From Turritopsis dohrnii (taxonomy: Eukaryota; Cnidaria; Hydrozoa; Anthoathecata; Oceaniidae), in assembly GCA_027922465.2 (NCBI GenBank), contig BQMF02000229.1, positions 496,001 through 560,000 on the forward strand: 64,000 bases of DNA. The letters are read 5' to 3'. The number at the start of each line of letters is the position of its first letter. Within the stretch, counting starts at the first letter, position 1. The position numbers were made by a program, and so were the translations under genes. Shown piece by piece: positions 11,055 through 22,681 of the stretch. The notes beneath the pieces were generated by a model that ran no database searches, was not told where the DNA came from, and saw only the letters and a program-made list of their open reading frames with translations.

Positions 11055-14000
11055 ATGGGGAAAGGCAAAAAAAGACGTGGAAAACAAAGTCAAACACAGC
11101 AACATCAGAATCCTGAAAATGAAGATGAACACAGAGCAGTTGGTGATACTTCATCTCAAGTATCGGAAGGTACAGAAACGCCAAAAGAAATCGCCACGTC
11201 TCACCATTCAAAAGCTACTGCGAGTGGAGAGAAGCGGACAGACCCCAAACAGGTGGAAAACATCCACGACAAACCTCCACAGCAGCAAGATGTTCGGAAA
11301 AAGGAACCCCTCCGTCAAAAATCGGGACCTATAAAATCAGCAACTGGTGGTTCGACTATCACTAACAACAAGAGAAATTACGAACCACAAATAGCTGATA
11401 GGCAAGATAAAACTGTTGGTAAGCTTGGTCGTAAAATTTCTCTTCAAGCAAACCATTTTGAAATGAAAATAAAGATACCAAACGGTAGTATCTATCACTA
11501 TGATATGCAGTTTCAGTTTCCATGGAAACGGGAAGTGCGTAAATTCGATCGCCCGTTTCTTATAAGAGTTGCTGAAGAATTGAAGGAGAAGTACAAGTCG
11601 GTGTTTATAAAACCAAACACGGTAGTACACGATGGTTTCAAAAACATGTATAGCTGCTTCAAACTAAATACTCTATCGGATTTTGAAGGATCAGTAGAAA
11701 CGGTAACCGACGGTGAAAACCAGAAAAAGATTGAGATGAAAGTAAAAATTAAATATGTGGGATCAGTGGAAGTCCAATGGGCTGTTGAAGAGTATCTGAG
11801 AGTAGGCACAACTTTGAGCAAGCCGAATGATGCAGTGCAGATTTTGAATATCATTCTTGGTATGACCCCACAGCTTCATTACGTCACCTTAGGAAGAAAT
11901 TATTTCAATCCAGTGAAAGGAGAAAGCGTGATAGATCTTGATGGTACAAAATCATTATGGGTTGGTACATTTCAGTCCGTACGGCTTGGTTGGAAACCTA
12001 TGCTGAATATTGACATGGCCAATAAACCGGCATACGAAGCAATGAAAATAACGGACTTTGTAAACAAGTTGTTAAAACCACCACGCGGCTCTCGATTGAC
12101 AGAAATAAAAGGTCGTGACTTGAAGAAGGTAGAAGACGAACTGAAACAGTTGAAAATCAAATTTTCTCGTCCGGATGGACAAAAACGTGATTATAGAGTG
12201 AACAAATTAATGGCATCAGCTCAAGAATTGAAAATGAAACTTGGAGCTGGTCAAGTGATCACTATTGAAAAATACTTTCAAACGCAGTATGACTGCAAGT
12301 TATCGTATCCAAAGCTTCCTTGCTTACACGTTGGTGATCCTAAGAAGACCATCTACCTTCCAATGGAGTTGTGCGAATTAAAGAAACAAGTTGCTCCGCG
12401 TTCAAAACTTCTTAGTAAAGAGGAAGCTGCGTGTATGATAAAGAAGACTGCATTGGCATCATCAGAACGAAAGAAACGTATTTGCAGCATCCTGAATGAG
12501 ATGAAGGAGAGCTTTAGCACCGATCCTTATGCAAATGCATTCGGGATTTCAGTATCTAACCAAATGGTCCAAATTGATGGCCGTATATTAGATCCACCCC
12601 TGCTCAAATACAAATACCCGCGGGGAGAAGATGGACGATTTCCTCTACCCAAAGGTGGTGGAAAATGGAATATGGGTACCGACCAAAACAAATTTCAGTT
12701 TCATACTGGTGCAAAGCTTGAGTGTTGGGGGGTTCTGGATACTGCTAATTTGAAAAACGAAAGGGAGAACTTTGTAAATGCTCTGTATGATGAAGCTATC
12801 AGTCGCGGATTGGTCATTGATTATCCAACCTATGAGACTGCAAATGAAAATAATGTTGAGGATGTAGAAAAGAAATTTAAAATCCTTCATGAAAATCTTT
12901 CTACTTATGGTGAACCTCAACTTATCATGGTTCTTGTTTCACGAAAAACAAATATCAGATCGCGCATCAAATTGCTAGGAGATAGTGTGTACGGTATTCC
13001 GACTCAATTTGTGATGAAAAGGAATGTAGTTGGTAAATTTGGAAATATCAATTCTCAAACCCTGCATAATATCTGCTTAAAGCTCAACAATAAATTGAAA
13101 GGGATCAATCAAGTGTTATTGGAGCCACCAAAACTTATGCAAATTCGTGTTATGATAATGGGTGCTGATGTTACCCATCCGTCGCCAGCTGATACAGGAA
13201 AGAAACCATCTATCGCAGCTGTTGTAGCATCATGTGATAGAAACATCTCCAAGTATCATTATGAAGCTCGTCTTCAGTATGCTGATGATGCAATGACGAA
13301 CAAGGTAGTGGAGGTGATAAAAGACATGGAACAAATTACCAGAACACTTTTGGAGAAATTTGCTAAAGTAAACGGAAGCTTGTACCCTTGTAAGATAATT
13401 TATTATCGCGATGGTGTAAGCGAGGGGGAGTTTCCGGATGTCTTGAACAAGGAAATGTCGGCGATGAGGAGAGCCTGTGAATCAATAAATCGCGAACTAA
13501 AAACTACAAAGCGAGATGACGAACCAAAACCTACAAAGCCAGATGACGAAGCAAAAGCTACAAAGCCCGAAGACGAACCAAAAACTACAAAGCCAGATGA
13601 CGAAGCAAAAGCTACAAAGCCCGAAGACGAACCAAAACCTACAAAGCCAGCTTATGAGCCGCAGATTACATTCATAGTTGCACAGAAACGACATAAAACT
13701 CGTTTGTTTCCGAGTAATCCAAAAGATGCATTTGGAAGAATGAGAAATGTCCCTCCAGGGACGGTGGTTGATACTAAGATTACACATCCTAGAGAGTATG
13801 ATTTCTTTTTGGCTTCACATGAGGGAATACAAGTAATTAACATATTAATCATATTTAATAGTAAGCAAATCACAACTCAGGACCGTAGTAGGAAAAGCCA
13901 GGAAAAAGAGGAAGCGTAGAAATGGTTGAGTGGTGGCTTTTTTCGACCTTGTAGAATTTTAAACACTATATGGACCTTTCCTTTCTTTAACCTAAAACAT

Positions 14001-14440
14001 AAAAGTTAGCCATAAGAGGTCTTACCAATACAACCTCTCCTTTACGCCATTATGCACTATCTGCTCCTGAGTTTAAAATTTCGCTTTCATTCAGTATACC
14101 CAAAAGCATTCCTTGATATAAAAGTAGCATTGATTTGTAATCATCAGTTTTTTGCTTTTGCCAGGGAACTACAAAGCCAACTCATTATCACTTGTTATGG
14201 GATGACAGCGACTTTTCCATTGATGAACTGGAATCATTAACGTATCAACTGTGCCATTTATACTCAAGATGCGAAAGAAGCGTCAGTTATGCTGCACCAA
14301 CTTACTACGCCCATTTAGCTGCTTTTCGTGCAAGGGAACATCACAATGCGTTACTTGAAAAATATGGCTCTAGTGAAAATATTCCGAAAGAGGATATCGA
14401 TAGAATTGAAAATTTCCATGGCATCAATTTTTTCATATGA
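11055..14440 (+). CDS. Argonaute protein, copy 1 (slicer-type)
   Basis: The CDS joins 11055-13832 and 14165-14440. The intron has donor CAA/GTAATT and acceptor TTTTGCCAG and restores [13 protein letters not shown], the usual Argonaute junction. The product is about 1017 aa: a basic, Q/N-rich N-tail (1-110), then N, PAZ (about 300-450), MID and PIWI domains. Slicer residues are all present: D705 (GADVTHP), E753, D786 (YRDGVSEG) and H976 (YYAHL). In the MID pocket the Lys and Gln that hold the guide 5' phosphate are kept, but the base-stacking Tyr (Y529 of human AGO2) is Arg635. Residues 818-865 are a Lys/Pro/Asp/Glu 9-residue repeat absent from copy 2. I chose ATG 11055 because the frame further upstream is the intron tract. 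Role by family: small-RNA guided silencing. Closely duplicated at 19360. Confidence 0.93.
13506..13649 (+). repeat. 27-bp coding minisatellite within PIWI
   Basis: Five full 27-bp units (13506-13640) plus a partial sixth encode TKxDDExKx-type nonapeptides such as TKPDDEAKA and TKPEDEPKT. Units 2+3 and 4+5 form a nearly exact 54-bp doublet, which indicates recent expansion. All units are multiples of three, so the frame is kept. The equivalent place in copy 2 goes straight from the helix (RRACTSIKA) to NYEPKITF. Confidence 0.9.
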
Positions 14441-15476
14441 TGTAATATGGGGTAAGATTGATCGGCGGGCTAAGTCGGGTCACCACAACTTGAAGTGTAG
14501 ATAAATCCTTAGAAACCGATATTTTTAACATAACAACAGTCACTACTTGCCTACCATTTTGTGCCGATAAAATGATCGGTTTGTAAGGCTCTATATCTAC
14601 ACTTTCAGTTATAATGACCCTAATATATAGTACGTTTCCATGGTTACACTTCACGCATTATGCATATTTCTTTTGTTTGTAACAAATGGTTTCTGGTGCT
14701 TTTCTTCGTTAAGCCTTATTCACACTTATCGCCATCAGTTTGACTTAGGTCTAGACGATAAAGGATAACAATATTTTTCGAGGAATTTCAAACGAATAAA
14801 CTTAGAAAATTGGTTTGGTTACTACAAGTTAGTTTTGAAATGCTGCTACCCGTTTTGTGCCACATTGCTCTTGTTTCACATTGAAACAACCATAATAATG
14901 TTCACACTTAAATCAAAATCTGATTCTATTATTGAATATTACGGTATCCATTACAATAAAGTATCAAAAAGAATATTAATCATTAACACCTTCTTTACTT
15001 CTGCTTAATTTTTATCAGTTTTCGATTTTCAAGTACCACGCACGCAACGATAAAACCACGTGGGGAGAATGATAAGTCACAACGCCAAAGACACAACGGC
15101 CATCTTCATAGCATACGCCCTCTCACATTGCCGCCCCCTCATTTCGGGTCTTACTAAAATTTGCTAACCTGTAAAAGAACATGTAGTGAAACCAGATACA
15201 AAAAACATTTTGCTAACAAGTTTATCTGCTTTGCTTTCATTCCGTATTTTATTCTTTAATAAAGGTGTTGCACCATTTTGTGTGGCATTTTTTGCAACAT
15301 AAGATCGTTTTTTATTCAGTCTTGCGAAAACAGTTCACCGAAGCTCTAAAGATTATTTCCAGTAAGTCATTCTGATATCCGTCTATCCTTCATGTTTGTG
15401 ATTTTATGTAACATTTATACGGATGTTTACGCTGATGAAATTTGCGCAAAAGTTTGATTTGGATTCCAATTCTATA
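14441..15476. other. Spacer between Argonaute units
   Basis: About 1 kb without a recognisable gene. Sequence at about 15,345-15,410 weakly resembles the donor-side region of the presumed Argonaute 5' exon (AAAGATTATTTCCAGTAAGT, later TGTAACATTT), so it may be a third, truncated copy of that 5' segment. Confidence 0.35.
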
Positions 15477-15525
15477 TAAAACCTTTTAAAATACTCTGCG
15501 CTATTGCGCTATTTTAAATAACAGC

Positions 15526-15571
15526 ACTACTGCCACCAGTAATCGACTGATTACTGGTTGGTGGCAGTAGT
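15526..15571. other. Conserved hairpin, copy 2
   Basis: Counterpart of the hairpin at 9282-9327. The stem ACTACTGCCACC pairs with GGTGGCAGTAGT, and an inner GTAATC pairs with GATTAC, giving a slightly better palindrome than in copy 1. Confidence 0.6.
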
Positions 15572-16397
15572 TTTGTGTAGTTTTCTAGGGAGTACTTTTT
15601 TTTATCACTTCAGCAAGTTCTGACTAACATTGCTATACCAAGTTTTGACTGCCTTGTTGAAATATTATTTTAATTTACCTCAAGCAATATTTAAACAAGA
15701 TTCTTGTCAACATGGGTTATAAATTCAAAACGTTCGTCCAGATTCTTGGACTTTTCAATGACAACATCAACTCTGTTACTATATGCTCTGAAGGTTTAGG
15801 AAGAGGGAACGAGTTTTATTGATACAACAATTGCTACAAGTTATCATATTTACAAGAAAGAAATTGACAAAAAATAAAATAGAGCAATATACTCAAAGAA
15901 AAACTGTTCTTTCTAAATATTATATACGAATTTTTAACTGTGTCAACATTCTCAAGTCTCAAAAACATTTCACGCTTCATAAGCATATCAATAATCATTA
16001 AAGATATTGTCACGAAACAAAAGATTTCTAGGAAAAACTAAGGCCCTTGATAGACAAGCACATAAAATTTTAACTTAAATATTCAAATTTATCAACCCAT
16101 TGGTAGCTACTTGCAATATTTCATATTACGAATATAACGATTTTTATTCTATACGCCCTCTATGTTTATTATCAACTTTATCAATATCAAATACTTTAAT
16201 TTAATGTTTTTATATGTCAAGTCGTGTAAACCCAGCCTTAGTTATTAAGTAAGTCGAAGGATGAATCAATGGATAATATATATTTTTAATAAACAAATCA
16301 TAACATCAAATAAGAGAAAACTGATATTGAAAAACAAGAGGAGTTTGAAACACGGTTGATAAAAACGAAAGATTATTTTCAGTGAGTAGTTCCAATA

Positions 16398-16649
16398 CAC
16401 GCTTTTCATTTTATAAGCATAGTGAAATTTCGTTGAGGGTGATGAAGTATTCTTATGGTATACCAAAAATTAGAGTGTTGTCTGATGTTTACATTGGTTT
16501 TTGCGCATTTACTCTGTATCTGTTTTTCACCCTGTTCTATTATTCTTATGAAACTAACCCTGGGAATATTCTTAAAGATATTCTTGCAAATAAGGCGATT
16601 TTCACCCTGGTAATCTTATAGAAATTATTCTTATAAAGAAAAAAGCGTG
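16398..16649. mobile_element. MITE, TA target site, inside Argonaute copy 2 unit
   Basis: A 252-bp insertion with inverted ends, CACGCTTTT on the left and the complement AAAAGCGTG on the right, flanked by TA on both sides (16396-16397 and 16650-16651). Copy 1 of the duplication has the unoccupied site (near 10655: AGTTCCAACATTCTTTTATC), which defines the insertion. A TA target suggests the Tc1/mariner group; no transposase is encoded. Confidence 0.8.
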
Positions 16650-16814
16650 TATCCTTTTATCATTCATTTGATTTTTTGTAATACTTGAGCGGGGGCATTT
16701 CTCTACTGTGACAGCGTTGCTCAAACTGATGAAATCTACAGTCGGCAAAGATTTTTATCCTCTAAAAGCGTTGACGACTAAGTATCTATGGACGCTACAA
16801 GTCCACGATAAGGT

Positions 16815-19300
16815 TATTTTGTATCAGTTACCAGTCCTGTTTGTATATATGCGGCCACGTGTTGCAATACTGCGTGGTCAGCGATAGTCATCGAAGAAGA
16901 TAGGTCATACGCAAGCACATTTTTTGATGTCTGGATTTCCATGTTTTGAACTAAGTTCTTGTGTATCTTTGAGAATATTTTTATCGAAGTTTGTTTTTGT
17001 TGTCTATCAAAATGGTCGATGCAGAGAAACGAATTAGAACTACAAAAACTTTAGTGACTTCGATTTTTCAACTTTTTGAAACACAAATTAATGGTATTTA
17101 CGAAACAGACGATTCTGTTGATCTGGACACTGTTATTTCTTATAAGGAAACAATTTATTTACAACTAATAAACGTCTGGTTGAGCTTGATGAAGAGATAA
17201 GCGAACTTTTAGTTGATCATGATTCCGAATTAGGGGAGCACATTTTCGATTCTATGCAAACACGATAATGTGAACGTTAAGTAAAAATTGAAATGTTCGG
17301 AAACGATTTATAAGTAAAATTTCGAGAGATGAAAGTACAGTTAGCGTAACACCGTCTGTGACAGAACTGTGTGAATGTGTTTCTACTGCTACAATTGATA
17401 AGAAAACGAAGTATCCTCTAGGTTTGCGTTACATTCAGGCAGTATTTTTAGGGACGAAAATAGATTTTATAGTTCGGCAAAATCATTTGTAACGTGTGTA
17501 TTTTGTGATAAAGATCACAAATCTCAAAATTGTTTCATTATCTCAAACCCGCTCATGCGAGAAAACGCATAATTATGTCACGTGGAAATTGCTTAATTTG
17601 TTTAAAAAGCGGTCATTTTGCTAGAGATTGCAAGTCTAAAATATCATGTTTTAAATGTAAACAACGCCACCATGTCGCTATTTGCACTTCTCAACAAAAG
17701 GCTCACAAAACAGATTACTCTCATTGAACATGAAAAGCAGGTGCCAGAAACATAAAGTAGTTCTCCAAATATAATTGGCTCCACCCAAAACATTCACAAG
17801 GAAGTTTTATTACGTCAGCAAGAATCTGTTTTATTACAAACAGCACGTGCCCCTGTTTCGTCTATAAACGAAACATTTTTTAGATATTTGAGAATTTTAT
17901 TTGATAATGGCAGTCAGCTTTCTTACATTACGTCACGTGCAACTACCTTGTTAAGTCTAGAAACAATTTCACAGAAAATCGTGAATATAAAAACATTCGG
18001 CGAAATACAAACTAGGAAAAAGTTAGATTTAGTCAAGTTCGCTATTAAAACTAAAGATAAAGGCATGAATTTATATGTGAATGCACTCGTAACTGAAGTA
18101 TGTTTTTCCATAGAAGGCAAAATATCAGGTTTGCGGCTCAAGAGGTTTCATTTTTGGAACTAGCTGATGAAAACCCCCAAAATCTTCCACTTGAGATTGA
18201 TATATTAATATGTGGCTGATTTTCATTGGAATTTTTTCAATGATTAAGATTAGTCCAGAAGGCCCTGTTGCCATGTCCTCCAAGTTAGGATGGATATTAA
18301 GTGCACCGATTTACTCCAGGGATAAAATAAAATAAAATAAAAGCAGTTTATCTACAAATTTGGTCAAGGTACACACGTATTAAAAGCACAAGCAAAGATT
18401 ATAGACGAAGAGGCTTCTTTTCGGGATTCACTTAAAATTTTTTGGAATACTTTAGAACATTGGCTTAAACCCATTGATTTTTCCGTAGTTGAGAATTTTA
18501 AGGAAAACATTGAATTCCAAAACAATCGCAATCAGGTCAGATTACCGTTAAAGAAAGTCATGATACGTTAGGTGATCATTACCAGTTTAGTTTAAAACGA
18601 TTAAAAAAGTTTAACTACGCAGGTCAATAAAATTTTGAATGAACAAATGAAACTTGGTATGATTGAACACGCACCAGAAGATGTTCATATTGGTTACACT
18701 AATTATTTACCTCACCGACCCGACCCGTTATAAGACCAGATAAATCTACCACTAAAATTAGGATAGTATTTGATGTCAGTGCTAAAGGAGAAACACTGTC
18801 GCTTAATCAGTGTTAATAGTCAGGTCCGTCATTAGCGCCTAGTTTATACGGCAGCCTTTTAAAATTTCGTACCTATAACATAGCAGTTGTCAGTGATATC
18901 GAGAAGGCATTTTTACAGGTTGCACTACATCCTGATGATCGAAATTTTGTACGTTTTTTATGGTTTAGCGATGGCAACACTGTAAATTAAAAAGCTTTTG
19001 AGAAAAATAATTTTACAGAGTATCGTTTATGCAGAGTCCTATTCGGTGGTACATCATAACCATTTTTACTCACTGTTACATTATCATTTCATGGACGGAT
19101 TAAGGAAACACGGTGTTTTGAGACGCCCATTAATAAGCTGATTTTGTTTGAACAGCGTCAGAAACCGACAGACGATGCTTTATGTTTTGTTGACGACGAT
19201 GAAGTCATTGTGAAAAACTTCTGAACTTTTAAGTCCTCTTTCCCCCTTTTTTGGGAGTGTTGTATTAGTTACCAGTCGTCTTTAAAAAGTGTGGTGTAAT
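16815..19300 (+). mobile_element. Degenerate BEL/Pao LTR retrotransposon
   Basis: In order: a Gag-like start (about 17011-17200); two zinc knuckles (about 17600-17690, CLICLKSGHFARDC and CFKCKQRHHVAIC); an aspartic protease piece with FDNGSQLSYIT (about 17900); and reverse transcriptase pieces (about 18740-19210) with STTKIRIVFDVSAKG and DIEKAFLQVALHPDDRNFVR. The order and the double knuckle next to protease are typical of BEL/Pao. Many stops and frameshifts interrupt it, and RNase H and integrase are absent. A shared GTAT(C/T)AGTTACCAGTC motif near 16823 and 19268 may mark LTR remnants. It sits between the presumed 5' exon and coding exon of Argonaute copy 2. Boundaries are approximate. Confidence 0.82.
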
Positions 19301-19359
19301 TTCCCTTATCATATGTAAGCACTGTGTTATTTTTATTTATTTGTTTCATAGTTCTGAAT

Positions 19360-22300
19360 ATGGGGAAAGGCAAAAAAAGACGTGGAAAACAAAGTCAAAC
19401 ACAGCAACATCAGAATCCTGAAAATGAAGATGAACGCAGAGCAGTTGGTGAAACTTCATCTCAAGTATCGGAATTGGAAAGTACAGAAACGCCAAAAGAA
19501 ATCGCCACGTCTCATCATTCAAAAGCTACTGCGAGTGGAGAGAAGCGGACAGACCCCAAACAGGTGGAAAACATCCACGACAAACCTCCACAGCAGCAAG
19601 ATGTTCGGAAAAAGGAACCCCTCCGTCAAAAATCGGGACCTATAAAATCAGCAACTTCTACGACTACCTTAGTTCAAGGAGCTGGTGGTTCGACTATCAC
19701 TAACAACAAGAGAAATTACGAACCACCAAAAGCTGATAGGCAAGATAAAACTGTTGGTAAGCTTGGTCGTAAAATCTGTCTTCAAGCAAACCATTTTGAA
19801 ATGAAAATAAAGATACCAAACGGTAGTATCTACCACTATGATATGCAGTTTCAGTTTCCATGGAAACGGGAAGTGCGTAAATCCGATCGCCCGTTTCTTA
19901 TAAGAGTTGCTGAAGAATTGAAGAAGAAGTACAAGTCGGTGTTTATAAATCCAAACGCGGTAGTACACGATGGTTTCAAAAACATGTATAGCTGCTTCAA
20001 ACTAAATACTCCATCGGATTTTGAAGGATCAGTAGAAACGGTAACCGACGATGAAAACCAGAAAAAGATTGAGATGAAAGTAAAAATTAAATATGTGGGA
20101 TCAGTGGAAGTCCAATGGGCTGTTGAAGAGTATCTGAGAGTAGGTACAACTTTGAGCAAGCCGAATGATGCAGTGCAGATTTTGAATATCATTCTTGGTA
20201 TGACCCCACAGCTTCATTACGTCACCTTAGGAAGAAATTATTTCAATCCAGTGAAAGGAGATAGCGTGATAGATCTTGATGGTACAAAATCATTATGGGT
20301 TGGAACATTTCAGTCCGTGCGGCTTGGTTGGAAACCTATGCTGAATATTGACATGGCCAATAAACCGGCATACGAAGCAATGCAAATAACAGACTTTGTA
20401 AACAAGTTGTTAAAACCACCACGAGAGCCGAAACCTATTCGAGTGACAGAAATAAAAGGTCGTGACTTGAAGAAGGTAGAAGACGAACTGAAACAGTTGA
20501 AAATCAAATTTTCTCGTCCGGATGGACAAAAACGGGATTATAGAGTGAACAAATTAATGGCACCAGCTCAAGAATTGAAAATGAAACTTGAAACAGGTCA
20601 AATGATCACTATTGAAAAATACTTTCAAACGCAGTATAAGTGCAAGTTATCGTATCCTAAGCTTCCTTGCTTACACGTTGGTGATCCTAAGAAGACCATC
20701 TACCTTCCAATGGAGTTGTGCGAATTAAAGAAACAAGTTGCTCCGCGTTCAAAACTTCTTAGTGAAGACGAAGCTGCGAGCATGATAAAGAAGACTGCAA
20801 TGGCACCATCAGAACGAAAGAAACGTATTTGCAGCAACCTGAAAGAGATGAAGGAGAGCTTTAGCACCGATCCTTATGCAAATGCATTCGGGATTTCAGT
20901 ATCTAACCAAATGGTCCGAATTGATGGCCGTATATTAGATCCACCCCTGCTCAAATACAAAAACCCGCAGGGAAAAGATGTAGCATTTACTCTACCCAAA
21001 GGTGGTGGAAAATGGAATATGGGTACCGCACAAAACCAATTTCAGTTTCATACTGGTGCAAAGCTTGAGTGTTGGGGGATTCTGGACACTGCTTATTTGA
21101 AAAACGAAAGGGAGAAGTTTGTGGATGCTCTGTATGATGAAGCTGTCAGTCGCGGATTGGTCATTGATTATCCAACCTATGAGACTGCAAATGAAAATAA
21201 TGTTGAGGATGTAGAAAAGAAATTTAAAATCCTTCAGGAAATTCTTTCTACTTATGGTGAACCTCAACTTATCATGGTTCTTGTTTCACGAAAAACAAAT
21301 ATCAGATCGCGCATCAAATTGCTAGGAGATAGTGTGTACAACATACCGACTCAGTTTGTGATGAGAAAGAATGTAATTGGTAGAAACGGAATTATCAATT
21401 CTCAAACCCTTCATAATATCTGCTTAAAGCTCAACAATAAATTGAAAGGGATCAATCAAGTGTTATTCGAGCCACCAAAACTTATGCAAATTCCTGTTAT
21501 GATAATGGGTGCTGATGTTACCCATCCGTCGCCAGCTGATACAGGCAAGAAACCATCTATCGCAGCTGTTGTAGCATCATGTGATAGAAACATCTCCAAG
21601 TATCACTATGAAGCTCGTCTTCAGTATGCTGATGGTGCAATGACGACCAAGGTAGTGGAGGTGATAAAAGACATGGAACAAATTACCAGAACACTTTTGG
21701 AGAAATTTGCTAAAGGAAACAGAAGCTTGTACCCTCATAAGATAATCTATTATCGCGATGGTGTAAGCGAGGGGCAGTTTGTGGATGTCTTGAACAGCGA
21801 GATGTTGGCAATGCGGAGAGCTTGTACGTCAATAAAGGCAAATTACGAACCAAAGATTACGTTTTTAGTAGCACAGAAGCGACATAAAACTCGTTTGTTT
21901 CCAAGTAATCCAAAAGATGCATTTGGAAAAATGGGAAATGTTCCTCCAGGGACGGTGGTTGATACTATAATTACACATCCTACAGAGTATGATTTCTTTT
22001 TGGCTTCACATGAGGGAATACAAGTAATTAATTTATTAATCATATTTAATAGCACGCAAATCACAACTCAGGACCATAGTAGGAAAACTAGGAAAAAGAG
22101 GAAGTGTAGAAAGGGTTGAGTGGTGGCTTATCTCTTTTCGATGAAGACAGGAACGATTTATTACCTGTCCATAGGCCCAATTTCGACTATGTAGGATTAT
22201 AAACACCATATGGACCTTTCAATTCTTTGACCTAAAACCCTAAAACTTAGCCATTAGAAATGTAACCAATACAACGCCTCTTTACGCTATTATTCACTTA

Positions 22301-22681
22301 TCCCCAACTGTGTTTAAAGTTTCGCTTTCACACAGTTTACCCAAAAGCATTCCTTGATATAAAAGTAGCATTGATTTGTAATCATCAGTTTTTTGCTTTT
22401 GCCAGGGAACTACAAAGCCAACTCATTATCACTTGTTATGGGATGACAGCGACTTTTCCATTGATGAACTGGAATCATTAACGTATCAACTGTGTCATTT
22501 ATACTCAAGATGCGAAAGAAGCGTCAGTTATCCTGCACCAACTTACTACGCCCATTTAGCTGCTTTTCGTGCAAGGGAACATCATAACGCGTTACTTGAA
22601 AAATATGGTTCTAGTGAAAATATCCCGAAAAAGGATATCGAACGAATTCAAAAGTTGGATGGAATTAATTTTTTCATATGA
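19360..22681 (+). CDS. Argonaute protein, copy 2 (slicer-type)
   Basis: The CDS joins 19360-22023 and 22406-22681, with the same phase-0 intron and the same [13 protein letters not shown] junction as copy 1. The product is about 979 aa. Domains: low-complexity basic N-tail, N, PAZ, MID, PIWI. The DEDH tetrad is complete: D719, E767, D800 and H938. The MID stacking Tyr is replaced by Arg649, as in copy 1, so the change predates the duplication. It lacks the nonapeptide repeat of copy 1 but has an extra [14 protein letters not shown] decapeptide near residue 105. Substitutions are scattered and the frame is intact, which suggests both copies are under selection. The coding region lies downstream of a BEL/Pao remnant, so expression may differ from copy 1. 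Confidence 0.93.

Larger units (their letters stand above)
9234..14440 (+). repeat. Segmental duplication, copy 1 (Argonaute unit)
   Basis: Homology to 15477-22681 begins near a TAAAACCTTT motif and ends at the Argonaute stop codon. It covers a small hairpin, presumed 5' UTR sequence, intron and both coding exons. Relative to copy 2, this copy has an extra segment of about 525 bp (about 9821-10345) carrying a histone H4 pseudogene, and a tandem 27-bp repeat in the coding region. Confidence 0.85.
16382..19351 (+). other. Putative 5' UTR intron of Argonaute copy 2, enlarged
   Basis: The donor-like TTTTCA/GTGAGT at 16382 and the acceptor TTTATTTGTTTCATAG ending at 19351 match those flanking the 402-bp interval in copy 1. 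Here the interval is about 2970 bp, because a MITE and a BEL/Pao remnant lie inside it. If it is spliced as in copy 1, the coding sequence is unharmed. Confidence 0.45.
15477..22681 (+). repeat. Segmental duplication, copy 2 (Argonaute unit)
   Basis: Homologous to 9234-14440, in the same orientation. It lacks the histone H4 pseudogene segment but has gained a 252-bp MITE (16398-16649) and about 2.5 kb that includes a degenerate BEL/Pao element between about 16,775 and 19,300. Homology ends at the Argonaute stop codon. Confidence 0.85.

Noticed and set aside
13497..13787. 96-codon minus-strand frame with repeated CSFWFVFGL units
   Set aside because: It is the antisense of the Argonaute nonapeptide repeat.
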